From NCBI GenBank assembly GCA_947377425.1, contig CANCFZ010000009.1, forward strand, positions 1-25,272: a stretch of DNA of 25,272 bases, written 5' to 3'. The position numbers were made by a program, and so were the translations under genes. Origin of the DNA: Flavobacteriaceae bacterium (GTDB lineage: Bacteria > Bacteroidota > Bacteroidia > Flavobacteriales > Flavobacteriaceae). Under the pieces are notes generated by a model. The model searched no databases. It was given only the letters and a program-made list of their open reading frames with translations, and was not told the DNA's origin. Positions within the stretch are counted from its first letter, which is position 1, and each line of letters opens with the position of its first letter. Positions 15,608 to 23,704 of the stretch are shown piece after piece.

Positions 15608-15635
15608 AAAACCTCTAATGAAAATTAGAGGTTTT
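15608..15635. terminator. Bidirectional terminator between tRNA-Gly and pepE
   Basis: A perfect 12-bp stem (AAAACCTCTAAT at 15608-15619 with ATTAGAGGTTTT at 15624-15635) encloses a GAAA loop and is followed by a T-rich run. It lies 7 nt after the tRNA and 7 nt from the pepE stop, so it can serve both. Confidence 0.9.
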
Positions 15636-15642
15636 TTGTTTT

Positions 15643-16356
15643 TTAAATAATTCCTAAAAAACTTAAATCAGTTTCGGGATTCATCTCTTCTGGATTTTGA
15701 TTTTGACGGAATAAACGAGCAGTTAATTCGCCTTTCAAAATTATTTTTTCGCCTTTTACATCCAGCCAACTTCCTTCGCGTAAGCCAAGAACAGGAGTTG
15801 AATTAAACGCATGAAATTCTTTAATTCTAGTCTCTCTAGTTTCTCCCATGTGTTTACTTTGTAAATTAGCATCTAAATAATGGGGATTCAAATTAAACGG
15901 AATTGCACCTAAAGTTTTAAAACTCGGTGGATAAATTATAGGCATGTCGTTGGTAGTTTGCATTGAAATTCCAGTAATATTACTCCCAGCGCTTGATCCT
16001 AAATATGGAGTTCCGTTTTCAATTGCTTTAGATATAACTTCCATTACATTATTTTGATACAATTGTGTAACTAACAAAAATGTATTTCCGCCACCAGTAA
16101 AAATTCCTTCTGCGTTTTGAATTCCTTCAATTGGATTTTCAAAAGTATGTAAACCAATAATTTTCTTGTTGATTTTAGAAAAAGCAACCGCAACTTTTTC
16201 GGTATATTCATCATGCGACATTCCGCCTGGTCTTGCATACGGTATAAAAACTATCGTTTCGCATTTAGCAAAATGGTGTTCTAATGTGGGAAGTAAATAT
16301 TCTAAATAATCTCCACCATGAAGTGTAGAAGTACTTGCTATAATTAGGTTTTTCAT
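15643..16356 (-). CDS. pepE: Dipeptidase E (alpha-aspartyl dipeptidase, family S51)
   Basis: This cytosolic serine peptidase releases N-terminal aspartate from dipeptides such as Asp-Leu. The 237-residue length is close to that of the characterised enterobacterial enzyme. The core is complete: IFTGGGNTFLLV near 85-95, the nucleophile Ser122 in YLGSSAGSN, and FNLNPHYLD with the probable catalytic His. The GLREGSWLDV segment follows, as in the family. The reading frame begins at ATG 16354-16356 with a TAAATTTG element 30 nt upstream. It appears monocistronic. Confidence 0.94.
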   Translation of the reverse strand: MKNLIIASTSTLHGGDYLEYLLPTLEHHFAKCETIVFIPYARPGGMSHDEYTEKVAVAFSKINKKIIGLHTFENPIEGIQNAEGIFTGGGNTFLLVTQLYQNNVMEVISKAIENGTPYLGSSAGSNITGISMQTTNDMPIIYPPSFKTLGAIPFNLNPHYLDANLQSKHMGETRETRIKEFHAFNSTPVLGLREGSWLDVKGEKIILKGELTARLFRQNQNPEEMNPETDLSFLGII

Positions 16357-16386
16357 TGTAAATTCAATTTTATTTTAAATTGTCAC

Positions 16387-16394
16387 CAAATTTA
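16387..16394 (-). promoter_or_regulatory. -7 promoter element of pepE
   Basis: TAAATTTG on the minus strand fits TAnnTTTG and ends 30 nt before the ATG. The best upstream TTG is 25 nt away, longer than usual. Confidence 0.45.
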
Positions 16395-16455
16395 CAAATT
16401 AATAATTAACATAAAATTACAATTTTGTTGGCTAATTTTTTGGAGTGCTTTAAGA

Positions 16456-16463
16456 TACTTTTA
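16456..16463 (+). promoter_or_regulatory. Variant -7 element upstream of the TTG-started gene
   Basis: TACTTTTA differs from TAnnTTTG only in the last base and ends 26 nt before the start codon. The same octamer stands before the M1 peptidase gene (17771-17778). Confidence 0.35.
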
Positions 16464-16489
16464 CAACGAAAATCAGAACAATCAGCACT

Positions 16490-17224
16490 TTGCATAAAAT
16501 TAAAACAGTTATTTTTTTCTTTTTCCTTGTCAATTTAACTTTTGGACAGGGATTCCTAGCTTCTAAAAAAATAAACGGAAAAATAACAGCAGATTATAAT
16601 GATTTGGAAGGTATTTATATCATTAATCTTAAATCTGAAAAAGCAACTTTGACAGAACGAGGTGGTTATTTTTCAATTAATGCTAGCGTTGGTGATACAT
16701 TGATGTTTTCGGCTGTTCAATTTAAAGGATTGAAACTAGCTTTGAAAGAAAGTGATTTTATGAAGGAACTATTCTTTGTAAAACTAGAACCTTTGATTAG
16801 ACTGTTGGATGAAGTAAAAATAAACGAATACAAAAACATAAATGCGGTTTCATTAGGAATAATTTCACCAAACATGAAGCATTACACGCCAGCAGAAAGA
16901 AAACTTTATACAGCAACATCTGGAGGCGGAATTCTTCCAGTTGATCCAATTCTAAATTGGATGTCGGGTAGAACAGCGATGTTAAAAAAAGAAGTTGAAG
17001 TAGAGAAAAAAGAATTGTTAATGAATAAAATTGATGGATGGTATGAAGAAAAATATTTTATTCAAACATTAAAAATACCCGAAAATTATGTGAAGGGCTT
17101 CAAGTATTATATTGTTCAAGACTCGAAATTTGTTGAAGCAATGAAGTCTAAAAATAAAACTATGGCTACTTTTGTGATGAATGAATTAGCGGTAAATTAT
17201 TTACAACTTTTAAAAGAAAAGTAA
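16490..17224 (+). CDS. Carboxypeptidase-regulatory-like exported protein, TTG start
   Basis: This 244-residue exported protein has a signal peptide (KIKTV then a Phe/Leu core, ending Thr-Phe-Gly-Gln, about residue 20). Residues about 25-110 look like a carboxypeptidase-D regulatory-like domain: KINGKITADYNDLEGIYIINL, RGGYFSINASVGDTLMFSAVQF and an LDEVKINEYKN-like ending. The remainder contains a predicted helical part with an ILPVDPILNWMSGRTAMLKKEVEVEKKE stretch. The frame has a TAA at 16451-16453 and no ATG before the hydrophobic segment, so TTG at 16490-16492 is the only start that keeps the signal peptide. It lies 13 nt upstream of the DUF6702 gene and is probably cotranscribed. Function unknown. 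Confidence 0.82.
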   Translation: MHKIKTVIFFFFLVNLTFGQGFLASKKINGKITADYNDLEGIYIINLKSEKATLTERGGYFSINASVGDTLMFSAVQFKGLKLALKESDFMKELFFVKLEPLIRLLDEVKINEYKNINAVSLGIISPNMKHYTPAERKLYTATSGGGILPVDPILNWMSGRTAMLKKEVEVEKKELLMNKIDGWYEEKYFIQTLKIPENYVKGFKYYIVQDSKFVEAMKSKNKTMATFVMNELAVNYLQLLKEK

Positions 17225-17237
17225 GTACATTTGAATT

Positions 17238-17738
17238 ATGGCTAAAATCATTAGAAACATATCGTTATTAGTTTTATTTGTAAGCCTTTCATCAATGGCT
17301 GTGCACAAATTTTACACGTCTATTTATCAAATAAATTATGTGTCTCAAAAGAAAATGATTCAAATTACATCAAGAATTTTCATAGATGATTTGAACGAAG
17401 CAATTGGTAAAAGGTATAAAACCAAATGCAACATCGGAACCGAAAAAGAAATACCTCAAGATGAAGCTGCAATGCAAAAATATCTGGCAGAAAAGTTTAT
17501 TTTAAAAGTAAATGGTGTCTCAAAACCTATGAGTTTTAGAAGTAAAGAAATAGAAGCCAACGTGCTAATATGTTATTTCAGAATTACAGACATTCCTAAA
17601 ATTACAAAATTCGAAATTGAAAATAGTGCACTCATTGAATCATTTCCAGAACAACAAAATATCATTCAAGCCAATATTACTGGAGAGAAACAAAGTTTGT
17701 TACTCACTGCTGAAAACTTTAAAGGAATGTTAAAATAA
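17238..17738 (+). CDS. DUF6702 family exported protein
   Basis: This small exported protein (166 residues) has an N-terminal signal or anchor (about 5-21). The mature part shows the pattern of DUF6702: AVHKFYTSIYQINYVSQKKMIQITSRIFIDDLNEAIGKRY near the start, a mixed middle and a hydrophobic strand-rich second half with IEANVLICYFRI. The family is common in Bacteroidota and its function is unknown. It lies between a secreted carboxypeptidase-regulatory-like protein (13-nt gap) and an M1 metallopeptidase (61-nt gap), all on one strand, so a shared role in envelope or peptide processing is plausible but unproven. Confidence 0.82.
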   Translation: MAKIIRNISLLVLFVSLSSMAVHKFYTSIYQINYVSQKKMIQITSRIFIDDLNEAIGKRYKTKCNIGTEKEIPQDEAAMQKYLAEKFILKVNGVSKPMSFRSKEIEANVLICYFRITDIPKITKFEIENSALIESFPEQQNIIQANITGEKQSLLLTAENFKGMLK

Positions 17739-17770
17739 TTCCAATCCAAAAATCTTACTTAAAAAACAAT

Positions 17771-17778
17771 TACTTTTA
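17771..17778 (+). promoter_or_regulatory. Variant -7 element of the M1 peptidase gene
   Basis: TACTTTTA ends 21 nt before the ATG, matching the variant at 16456. It might let the M1 gene be transcribed separately from the two genes upstream. Confidence 0.3.
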
Positions 17779-17780
17779 TA

Positions 17781-17799
17781 ACCTAAAATATAATTAGGT
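17781..17799 (+). promoter_or_regulatory. Hairpin touching the M1 peptidase start codon
   Basis: ACCTAA (17781-17786) pairs with TTAGGT (17794-17799) around a 7-nt loop, and the ATG follows with no gap. In the mRNA this would place a 6-bp stem directly against the initiation site. Confidence 0.4.
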
Positions 17800-20052
17800 A
17801 TGAAGAGTAATTCGTCTATTTTAAAATTCGGTTTTTTATTTTTTACGCTTGGAGTTTTAGCACAAGAAACTCCAAAACAACCAGTTCAAAGCGAAAAAAA
17901 CCCTGATAAATTCAAACAAATGTATGATTTATTAGCAACTCCTAATATGTATCGTACTGCTTCTGGTGCGCCTGGACCTGAATATTATCAACAACAAGCC
18001 GATTATAAAATAGATGTTGAACTTGACGATAAAAACACAAAATTATACGGTCAAGAAACCATTACTTATACCAATAATGCCAAAGAATCACTAGATTATC
18101 TTTGGGTTCAATTGGATCAAAATCAACAATCTCGCAAGTCACTTTCACCTTTAGTAGAAAGCAACAAAACCAATCCAGCAATTGATGTTCAAGGGTTTTC
18201 AAGGAAATATTTAGAAGAAGATTTCGATGGAGGTTTCAATATTGATTATGTAAAAGACGCATTAGGAAAACCAATGCAATATTCCATCAATCAAACGATG
18301 ATGCGTATTGAGTTGCCAAAGGTTTTAAAGCATAGTGAGAAAATTTCGTTTTCTGTAAAATGGAATTACTTGATAAATAATTATACGCTTGATGGCGGTC
18401 GATCTGGTTATGAACATTTTGATAAAGATGGAAATAATCTTTATATTTTAGCTCAATTTTATCCAAGAATGGCGGTTTATAACGACGTTGAAGGTTGGCA
18501 AAATATGCAATTTTGGGGTTCAGGTGAATTTGCTTTGCCGTTCGGAAATTTTGAAGTAAACATTACAGTTCCAGCCGATCATATTCTAGAAGCTACAGGA
18601 ACACTATTAAACAGAGCAGAAGTTTTTACTCCAGCACAACTTGCAAGATATGCGCAAGCCGAAAAATCGTTTGATAATCCAGTAATTGTAGTAACTCAAG
18701 CCGAAGCCGAAGCATCTGAAAAAGGATTTTCTGACAAGAAAAAAACATGGAAATTTAAAGCAGAAAATGTTCGTGATTTTGGAATTTCAACATCAAGAAA
18801 ATTTATTTATGATGCGATGGCAGTTAGAACAGGAAAAACTGTTGCAATGGCAATTTCATTATATCCTAAAGAAGGAAATCCGCTTTGGGAACAATATTCT
18901 ACTAGAATTATTGCACATACTTTAAAAAGTTATTCGAGTTATACATTTGATTATCCTTATCCAAAAGCTATCTCAATAAATGCAAGAGATCAAGGCATGG
19001 AATATCCGATGATTTGTTGGAATTATGGTCGACCAGATGCAGATGGGAAATATAATGACCAAACTAAATACGGAATGTTAGGCGTTATTTGTCATGAAGT
19101 TGGGCATAATTTCTTTCCAATGATTATCAATTCTGATGAGCGCCAATGGACTTGGATGGATGAAGGGTTAAACTCATTTATGGAATATTTGGCAGAAATG
19201 TCATTCGATCCAAAATTCCCATCACGTAGAGGTCCAGCAAAAAATATCATTCCTTATATGAGTGGAGATCAAAAAGGATTGGAACCAATCATGACTAACT
19301 CTGAAAGCATTCGACAGTTTGGGAATAATGCTTATGGAAAACCAGCAACAGCTTTGAATATTCTTCGTGAAACGGTAATGGGGCATGAATTGTTTGATTA
19401 TGCATTTAAAACCTATGCCAATCGTTGGAAATTCAAACATCCAACTCCAGAAGATTTCTTTAGAACTATGGAAGATGCTTCGGCAGTAGATTTAGATTGG
19501 TATTGGAGAGGTTGGTTTTATTCAACCGATGCCAACGATATTGGAATTAAAGAAGTGAAGAAATACTATGTAAGCAATGAACCTTCGAAAGAGGTGACTG
19601 AATTTGTGAAAACTAGACGTCGTCGTGATACCAATCCTGGGCCAATGATTTACATGATTGCTGACGGAAGCGAAGATTATAAAACTGAAATGAACAAGCC
19701 ATTTAAAATTTTAGATTATAAAGCTTTAGATGATTATGTTAACGAACATTTTTCTGCGGATGAAAAAGTAAAACTAAAAGAACCAAAGTATTTTTATCAA
19801 GTAACTTTTGACAAACCAGGTGGATTGGTAATGCCAATTATCGTAGAATTAACGTATGAAGACGGAACAACAGAAACTCAAAAATTTCCAGCCCAAATTT
19901 GGAGAATGAATGATAAAGAGGTAAGCCGAACTTTTGCTACTCAAAAAGCAATAACTAAAATTCAAATCGACCCAAAACTAGAAACAGCGGATATTGATGT
20001 TACTAATAATACTTGGCCAAAAGAAGAACAATTAAAATCAAAATTTGAATAG
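17800..20052 (+). CDS. M1 family (gluzincin) metallopeptidase
   Basis: This 750-residue zinc peptidase has a signal peptide (to about residue 22, ending Val-Leu-Ala-Gln), so it acts outside the cytoplasm. The M1 pattern is complete: an N-terminal saddle domain (about 65-330), the GMEYP exopeptidase motif at 399-403, HEVGH at 432-436 with catalytic Glu433, and the third zinc ligand Glu455 in TWMDEGLNSF. A helical C-terminal domain follows. It is likely an aminopeptidase or a related peptide-processing enzyme. It is the last gene of a three-gene plus-strand run with two exported proteins. A hairpin abuts its start codon. Confidence 0.94.
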   Translation: MKSNSSILKFGFLFFTLGVLAQETPKQPVQSEKNPDKFKQMYDLLATPNMYRTASGAPGPEYYQQQADYKIDVELDDKNTKLYGQETITYTNNAKESLDYLWVQLDQNQQSRKSLSPLVESNKTNPAIDVQGFSRKYLEEDFDGGFNIDYVKDALGKPMQYSINQTMMRIELPKVLKHSEKISFSVKWNYLINNYTLDGGRSGYEHFDKDGNNLYILAQFYPRMAVYNDVEGWQNMQFWGSGEFALPFGNFEVNITVPADHILEATGTLLNRAEVFTPAQLARYAQAEKSFDNPVIVVTQAEAEASEKGFSDKKKTWKFKAENVRDFGISTSRKFIYDAMAVRTGKTVAMAISLYPKEGNPLWEQYSTRIIAHTLKSYSSYTFDYPYPKAISINARDQGMEYPMICWNYGRPDADGKYNDQTKYGMLGVICHEVGHNFFPMIINSDERQWTWMDEGLNSFMEYLAEMSFDPKFPSRRGPAKNIIPYMSGDQKGLEPIMTNSESIRQFGNNAYGKPATALNILRETVMGHELFDYAFKTYANRWKFKHPTPEDFFRTMEDASAVDLDWYWRGWFYSTDANDIGIKEVKKYYVSNEPSKEVTEFVKTRRRRDTNPGPMIYMIADGSEDYKTEMNKPFKILDYKALDDYVNEHFSADEKVKLKEPKYFYQVTFDKPGGLVMPIIVELTYEDGTTETQKFPAQIWRMNDKEVSRTFATQKAITKIQIDPKLETADIDVTNNTWPKEEQLKSKFE

Positions 20053-20061
20053 AGAAGTTTG

Positions 20062-20069
20062 TAACTTTG
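20062..20069 (+). promoter_or_regulatory. -7 promoter element of tatA-PAP2
   Basis: TAACTTTG matches TAnnTTTG and ends 23 nt before the tatA ATG, just past the M1 peptidase stop. The nearest TTTG is 14 nt upstream, shorter than usual. Confidence 0.5.
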
Positions 20070-20092
20070 CAGCTCAATAAATAAGAAAAATT

Positions 20093-20449
20093 ATGTTTGG
20101 AATAGGTGGAGGGGAATTAATTTTTATCATTTTTATAGCTTTAATGCTCTTTGGAACAGATAAATTGCCTGAAGCGGCTAGAACTTTTGCTAAAGTAATG
20201 GCTAATTTAAAGCATGCAACCAACGAAATAAAAACTGAAATTCAGAAAAGTGCTGATGTTAAAGAAATAAGTGGTTCTTTAAAACAGGTCGCTTCTTCAT
20301 TTACAGAAGAAGTTGATAAGGTCAAAGAAAGTGTAGCAACACCAAGTATAGGTATGGGAGAAGACATTTTTATAGGAGCAACCGAAACCTTTGCTAAGGT
20401 TAAAGAGGATGTCGAAGATATATCAGGGCCAATTAAGCGTCAAATGTAA
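20093..20449 (+). CDS. tatA: Twin-arginine translocase subunit TatA/TatB family
   Basis: This 118-residue inner-membrane protein forms or supports the twin-arginine export pore. The order is a short N-tail (FGIGGGE), one membrane helix at about 8-22 (LIFIIFIALMLFG), the hinge FGTDKLPE, an amphipathic helix (AARTFAKVMANLKHATNEIKTEI, about 28-50) and an acidic, poorly conserved tail. The length is above the TatA minimum and closer to TatB, so a combined role is possible. No tatC lies in this window. The stop shares one base with the next start (TAATG), linking it to the PAP2 gene. Confidence 0.88.
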   Translation: MFGIGGGELIFIIFIALMLFGTDKLPEAARTFAKVMANLKHATNEIKTEIQKSADVKEISGSLKQVASSFTEEVDKVKESVATPSIGMGEDIFIGATETFAKVKEDVEDISGPIKRQM

Positions 20450-21003
20450 TGTTCAAAAAAATAATCACTTTAGATAAAGAGTTACTGATTTACTTGAATG
20501 GATTTGGCTCGACAACTTATGATGGCTTGTGGTTAATTATTACTAAACAAGTTTATTGGACTCCGTTTTTTTTGTTTTTAGCTTATCTTCTTTATAAAAA
20601 AATCGGAATCAAAAAATTAGGAATTATAATTCTGTTTATTGCTATTATTTTATTTTGTTGCAATACATCCGTAGAGTTTTTTAAAGCAACTTTTCAAAGG
20701 TTACGACCATGCAATGATCCTGAACTTAAAGATATTATCAGAATTGTACATCAATCGGATTCTTATAGTTTCTTTTCTGGACACGCTTCTAATTCAATGG
20801 CTACAATGATATTTTTGTATTTAATTTTGAAAAAATATTACAAGTACACCTTTTTAATTTTCCTTTATCCATTAATTTTTGCTTATAGTAGAATTTATTT
20901 AGGAGTTCATTTCCCAACGGATATTCTTACTGGATATGTATTTGGAGCAATTTTTGGATATGTGTTTTATAAAATTTATCAGAAATATTTCATCAAGAAT
21001 TAG
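20449..21003 (+). CDS. PAP2-family phosphatase (membrane)
   Basis: This 184-residue integral-membrane phosphatase has several hydrophobic segments (near 28-50, 57-75, 115-145 and 155-180). The three PAP2 motifs are intact: K79 to R86-P87 (KATFQRLRP), Ser110-Gly111-His112 in FFSGHAS, and Ser147-Arg148 with His154 and Asp158 (SRIYLGVHFPTD). Family members act on phosphatidic acid, undecaprenyl diphosphate or lipid A phosphates; the substrate here is not decided. Undecaprenyl-diphosphate recycling is a fair possibility. The start overlaps the tatA stop and its 3' end overlaps the convergent O-methyltransferase by 4 bp. Confidence 0.92.
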   Translation: MFKKIITLDKELLIYLNGFGSTTYDGLWLIITKQVYWTPFFLFLAYLLYKKIGIKKLGIIILFIAIILFCCNTSVEFFKATFQRLRPCNDPELKDIIRIVHQSDSYSFFSGHASNSMATMIFLYLILKKYYKYTFLIFLYPLIFAYSRIYLGVHFPTDILTGYVFGAIFGYVFYKIYQKYFIKN

Positions 21004-21641
21004 ATAATTCTAGAAACCGTCAACCCATCACGAATAGGTAACAAAACCGTTTCTACTCTTGGGTCGTTGTTTACAATTTGATTGTATTCTAATAATATTT
21101 TTGTACTCACATCTTTCGGATTTAATTCTTCCAAAACTTTTCCGCTCCAAAGCACATTGTCCGATAGAATTATGCCACCTTTAATCATCATTGGAACAAT
21201 CATATTAAAATAATTGATGTAATTTTCTTTATCAGCATCAATAAAAACCAAATCGTATTTTTTATTTAAAGTCGGAATAATTTCCAAAGCATAACCTAAA
21301 TGTGCTATAATTTGACCTTTCCAAGGAGATAAATCAAAGTATTTTTGTTGTATAGAAACCAATTCTTCTTTTACATCAATGGTGTCTAAAGTTCCATCTT
21401 TTCGCATTCCTTCTGCCAAACATAATGCGGCATAACCAGTATAAGTTCCAATTTCAAGAATGTTTTTCGGATTGATAATTTTAGATAGCATACTTAAAAC
21501 ACGACCTTGAAAGTGACCACTCAACATTCTTGGTTGCAATATTTTTTGATGGGTTTCTTTAAATAATTTCACCAACAATTCGGGTTCGTTTTGTGAATGT
21601 TGTTCTACGTAGTTTTCTAATTCTTCAGAAATGAAATGCAT
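21000..21641 (-). CDS. O-methyltransferase (class I SAM-dependent)
   Basis: This 213-residue cytosolic enzyme resembles catechol/caffeoyl-CoA O-methyltransferases. The SAM-binding core is clear: NILEIGTYTGYAALCLAEGM (motif I), LDTIDV for the acidic ribose contact, DLVFIDADKENYINY for the metal and catalytic region (conserved Asp and Lys), and IILSDNVLWSGKV. In characterised homologues the active site binds a divalent metal. The methyl acceptor is unknown. It starts at ATG 21639-21641, divergent from rlmN, with a consensus-like promoter. It converges on the PAP2 gene. Confidence 0.93.
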   Translation of the reverse strand: MHFISEELENYVEQHSQNEPELLVKLFKETHQKILQPRMLSGHFQGRVLSMLSKIINPKNILEIGTYTGYAALCLAEGMRKDGTLDTIDVKEELVSIQQKYFDLSPWKGQIIAHLGYALEIIPTLNKKYDLVFIDADKENYINYFNMIVPMMIKGGIILSDNVLWSGKVLEELNPKDVSTKILLEYNQIVNNDPRVETVLLPIRDGLTVSRII

Positions 21642-21654
21642 GATGTTTTTTTTG

Positions 21655-21688
21655 CAAAATTACAAATTACAAAACACAAATTACCAAA
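21655..21688 (-). promoter_or_regulatory. Promoter of the O-methyltransferase gene
   Basis: On the minus strand TTTG (21685-21688), a 22-nt spacer and TAATTTTG (21655-21662) resemble the Bacteroidota consensus. The -7 element ends 13 nt before the ATG. Confidence 0.55.
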
Positions 21689-21702
21689 TCAACAAATTGT
21701 TT

Positions 21703-21710
21703 TACCTTTG
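21703..21710 (+). promoter_or_regulatory. -7 promoter element of rlmN
   Basis: TACCTTTG fits TAnnTTTG and ends only 4 nt before the chosen ATG, so the transcript may have almost no leader. No well-spaced TTG is visible upstream. Confidence 0.45.
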
Positions 21711-21714
21711 CACT

Positions 21715-22755
21715 ATGATTGAGAAAAAAGACATTCGAGCGATATCTAAAGAACAACTCCGTGAATTTTTTGTTGCTAATGGCGACAAAGCCTTTCGTGG
21801 CAATCAAGTATATGAATGGTTGTGGAGTAAAGGTGCTCATAGTTTTGAAGACATGACCAATGTTTCTAAGGAAACTCGCGCTATGTTGGAAACTCATTTT
21901 GTAATCAATCATATCAAAGTCGACACCATGCAACGAAGCGAAGACGGAACCGTTAAGAATGCTGTTCGTTTGCATGATGGTTTGGTGGTAGAAAGTGTTC
22001 TAATTCCAACAAATACCAGAACTACAGCTTGCGTTTCTTCTCAAGTAGGATGCAGTTTGGATTGTAATTTTTGCGCCACAGCACGATTAAAAAGAATGCG
22101 AAATCTAGAGCCTGGCGAAATCTACGACCAAGTTCTTGCCATAGATAACGAAAGTAAATTGTACCACAATCGTCCGCTTTCCAATATTGTTTTTATGGGA
22201 ATGGGCGAGCCGTTGATGAATTACAACAATGTCATCAAGGCAATTGATATGATTACTTCCGAGGAAGGTTTAGGAATGTCACCAAAACGTATTATGGTAT
22301 CGACATCTGGAATTCCGAAAATGATTAAAAAAATGGCTGATGATGAGGTGAAATTCAAATTGGCGGTTTCATTACATTCAGCAATTGATGAGGTTCGAGC
22401 TAGAATTATGCCTTTTAGTTCTAATTTTCCGTTGAAAGATTTGCGTGAATCTTTAGAATATTGGTATAGAAAAACCAAAAGTAAAGTTTCCTACGAATAT
22501 GTCGTTTGGAAAGGAATTAATGATAATAAAGAAGCGGTCGATGCGCTAGTGAAATTCTGTAAATACGTTCCGTGCAAAGTAAATTTAATCGAATACAACC
22601 CAATCGATGATGGCGAATTCCAACAAGCATCAGAGGAATCGGTAAATTTATACATCAAAGAACTTGAAAGAGCTGGTATTATTGTAAAAGTTAGAAGAAG
22701 CCGCGGAAAAGATATTGATGCAGCTTGTGGTCAATTGGCCAATAAAGAAGCATAA
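21715..22755 (+). CDS. rlmN: 23S rRNA (adenine(2503)-C(2))-methyltransferase
   Basis: This cytosolic radical-SAM enzyme methylates A2503 of 23S rRNA and A37 of some tRNAs. I start it at ATG 21715 (346 residues); the frame could extend to ATG 21631, but that adds an N-terminus unlike the family and crosses the promoter. The N-terminal domain includes KAFRGNQVYEWLW. The radical-SAM cluster is Cys113, Cys117 and Cys120 in CSLDCNFC, followed by FMGMGEPLMNY, SVSLHSA-like KLAVSLHSAIDEVRA, and LIEYNP. The catalytic cysteine is in DAACGQLANK near the C-terminus. Length and motifs are normal. A terminator follows. Confidence 0.97.
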   Translation: MIEKKDIRAISKEQLREFFVANGDKAFRGNQVYEWLWSKGAHSFEDMTNVSKETRAMLETHFVINHIKVDTMQRSEDGTVKNAVRLHDGLVVESVLIPTNTRTTACVSSQVGCSLDCNFCATARLKRMRNLEPGEIYDQVLAIDNESKLYHNRPLSNIVFMGMGEPLMNYNNVIKAIDMITSEEGLGMSPKRIMVSTSGIPKMIKKMADDEVKFKLAVSLHSAIDEVRARIMPFSSNFPLKDLRESLEYWYRKTKSKVSYEYVVWKGINDNKEAVDALVKFCKYVPCKVNLIEYNPIDDGEFQQASEESVNLYIKELERAGIIVKVRRSRGKDIDAACGQLANKEA

Positions 22756-22758
22756 AAA

Positions 22759-22784
22759 AAACGCCTCAATTTCTTGAGACGTTT
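22759..22784. terminator. Bidirectional terminator between rlmN and the lipoprotein gene
   Basis: AAACG and CTCAA (22759-22763, 22765-22769) pair with TTGAG and CGTTT (22774-22778, 22780-22784) around a TTTC loop, with one C/A mismatch. An A run precedes it and T-rich sequence follows, so it suits both convergent genes. Confidence 0.75.
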
Positions 22785-22808
22785 CCTTTTATAATCAGAT
22801 GAATGATT

Positions 22809-23684
22809 TTAGTTTCCTATTATAATTGTATGTGGAACACCGTCAATTGTGAAAATAGCAATATTATCACAATCTCCAGTTCCATAATCTAAAGTGGCAG
22901 TATGTGAATTTCTTACAAAAGTAATTACACCACGAACTAATAATGGCTTGTTCACAGCTATACAACTCATTTTAACAATTAAAGGATTTGTATTTGAAAT
23001 TGTGCTTGTTTGAACCGTAGTATTAGGAAACGTTGTAGACCAACTTCCTGTTACTTTGTATATATTATCTGTCCATGATAAAGTAGAAAATCCTTCGATT
23101 ATCTCTCTTGTTCTTGTTCCAACTCTTTGAAAAACTCTTCCGTCAGGAAAAGTAGCCGTCATATCCATAGTCATAACAATAATAGGATGACTTGGTGAAC
23201 TTGTTGTAGCAACAGTCATTGTTCTTGTGAATGTTTTTGTACCATCAAATTTAATAGCATTATGATAGAAATTATCAAATGTATAACTAATAGTATGTGA
23301 AGTTGCAGTTGGCTCATAAGTGAAAGAAATAATTATTTTTCCTTTTAAAACATTTCCGTTTGGTAATGTAACTCCAGCAGTTCCATAATCAATAGTTTTT
23401 GTAACTGTTTGTCCAACTGTTGGTGCTGTTCCAAAAGCGGGTACTCTTGTAATAATTGGGTAAGTTGTTGTAGCAGTTTCAGAAGTTTTACCTGTTGAAC
23501 TATTGTCCATTGTAGCATTGAATTGTGTTTCAACAATGTCAGAAACATCATCATTTGCAATATCAATTTTTGCATTTACAGTAGCTTCATCAGCTGTAAT
23601 TGTAGAGTTATCTGCACTATCTTTAGTACAACTAACGGTGAATAGTGATAACACTAATCCTAAAAATAAAATTTTTGTTTTCAT
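22809..23684 (-). CDS. Thr/Ser-rich lipoprotein of unknown function
   Basis: This 291-residue lipoprotein has a type II signal peptide with Cys19 in FTVSC. The residues after Cys (Thr-Lys-Asp-Ser-Ala-Asp) resemble an acidic lipoprotein surface-export signal in Flavobacteriaceae, so the cell surface is likely but not certain. The mature part is rich in Thr, Ser and Val and shows alternating strands without a recognised enzyme motif; a segment FTYEPTATSHTISYTFDNFYHNAIKFDGTKTFTR and a later SWTDNIYKVTGSWSTTFPNTTV suggest a beta fold. I do not recognise a named family. The gene is convergent with rlmN and divergent from the polyprenyl synthase gene. Confidence 0.78.
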   Translation of the reverse strand: MKTKILFLGLVLSLFTVSCTKDSADNSTITADEATVNAKIDIANDDVSDIVETQFNATMDNSSTGKTSETATTTYPIITRVPAFGTAPTVGQTVTKTIDYGTAGVTLPNGNVLKGKIIISFTYEPTATSHTISYTFDNFYHNAIKFDGTKTFTRTMTVATTSSPSHPIIVMTMDMTATFPDGRVFQRVGTRTREIIEGFSTLSWTDNIYKVTGSWSTTFPNTTVQTSTISNTNPLIVKMSCIAVNKPLLVRGVITFVRNSHTATLDYGTGDCDNIAIFTIDGVPHTIIIGN

Positions 23685-23704
23685 ACTTAACTTTTTTAGT
23701 GGTT

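Noticed and set aside
21631..21714. Longer rlmN start at ATG 21631
   Set aside because: The added 28 residues are unlike RlmN, overlap the divergent O-methyltransferase start and contain the -7 element.
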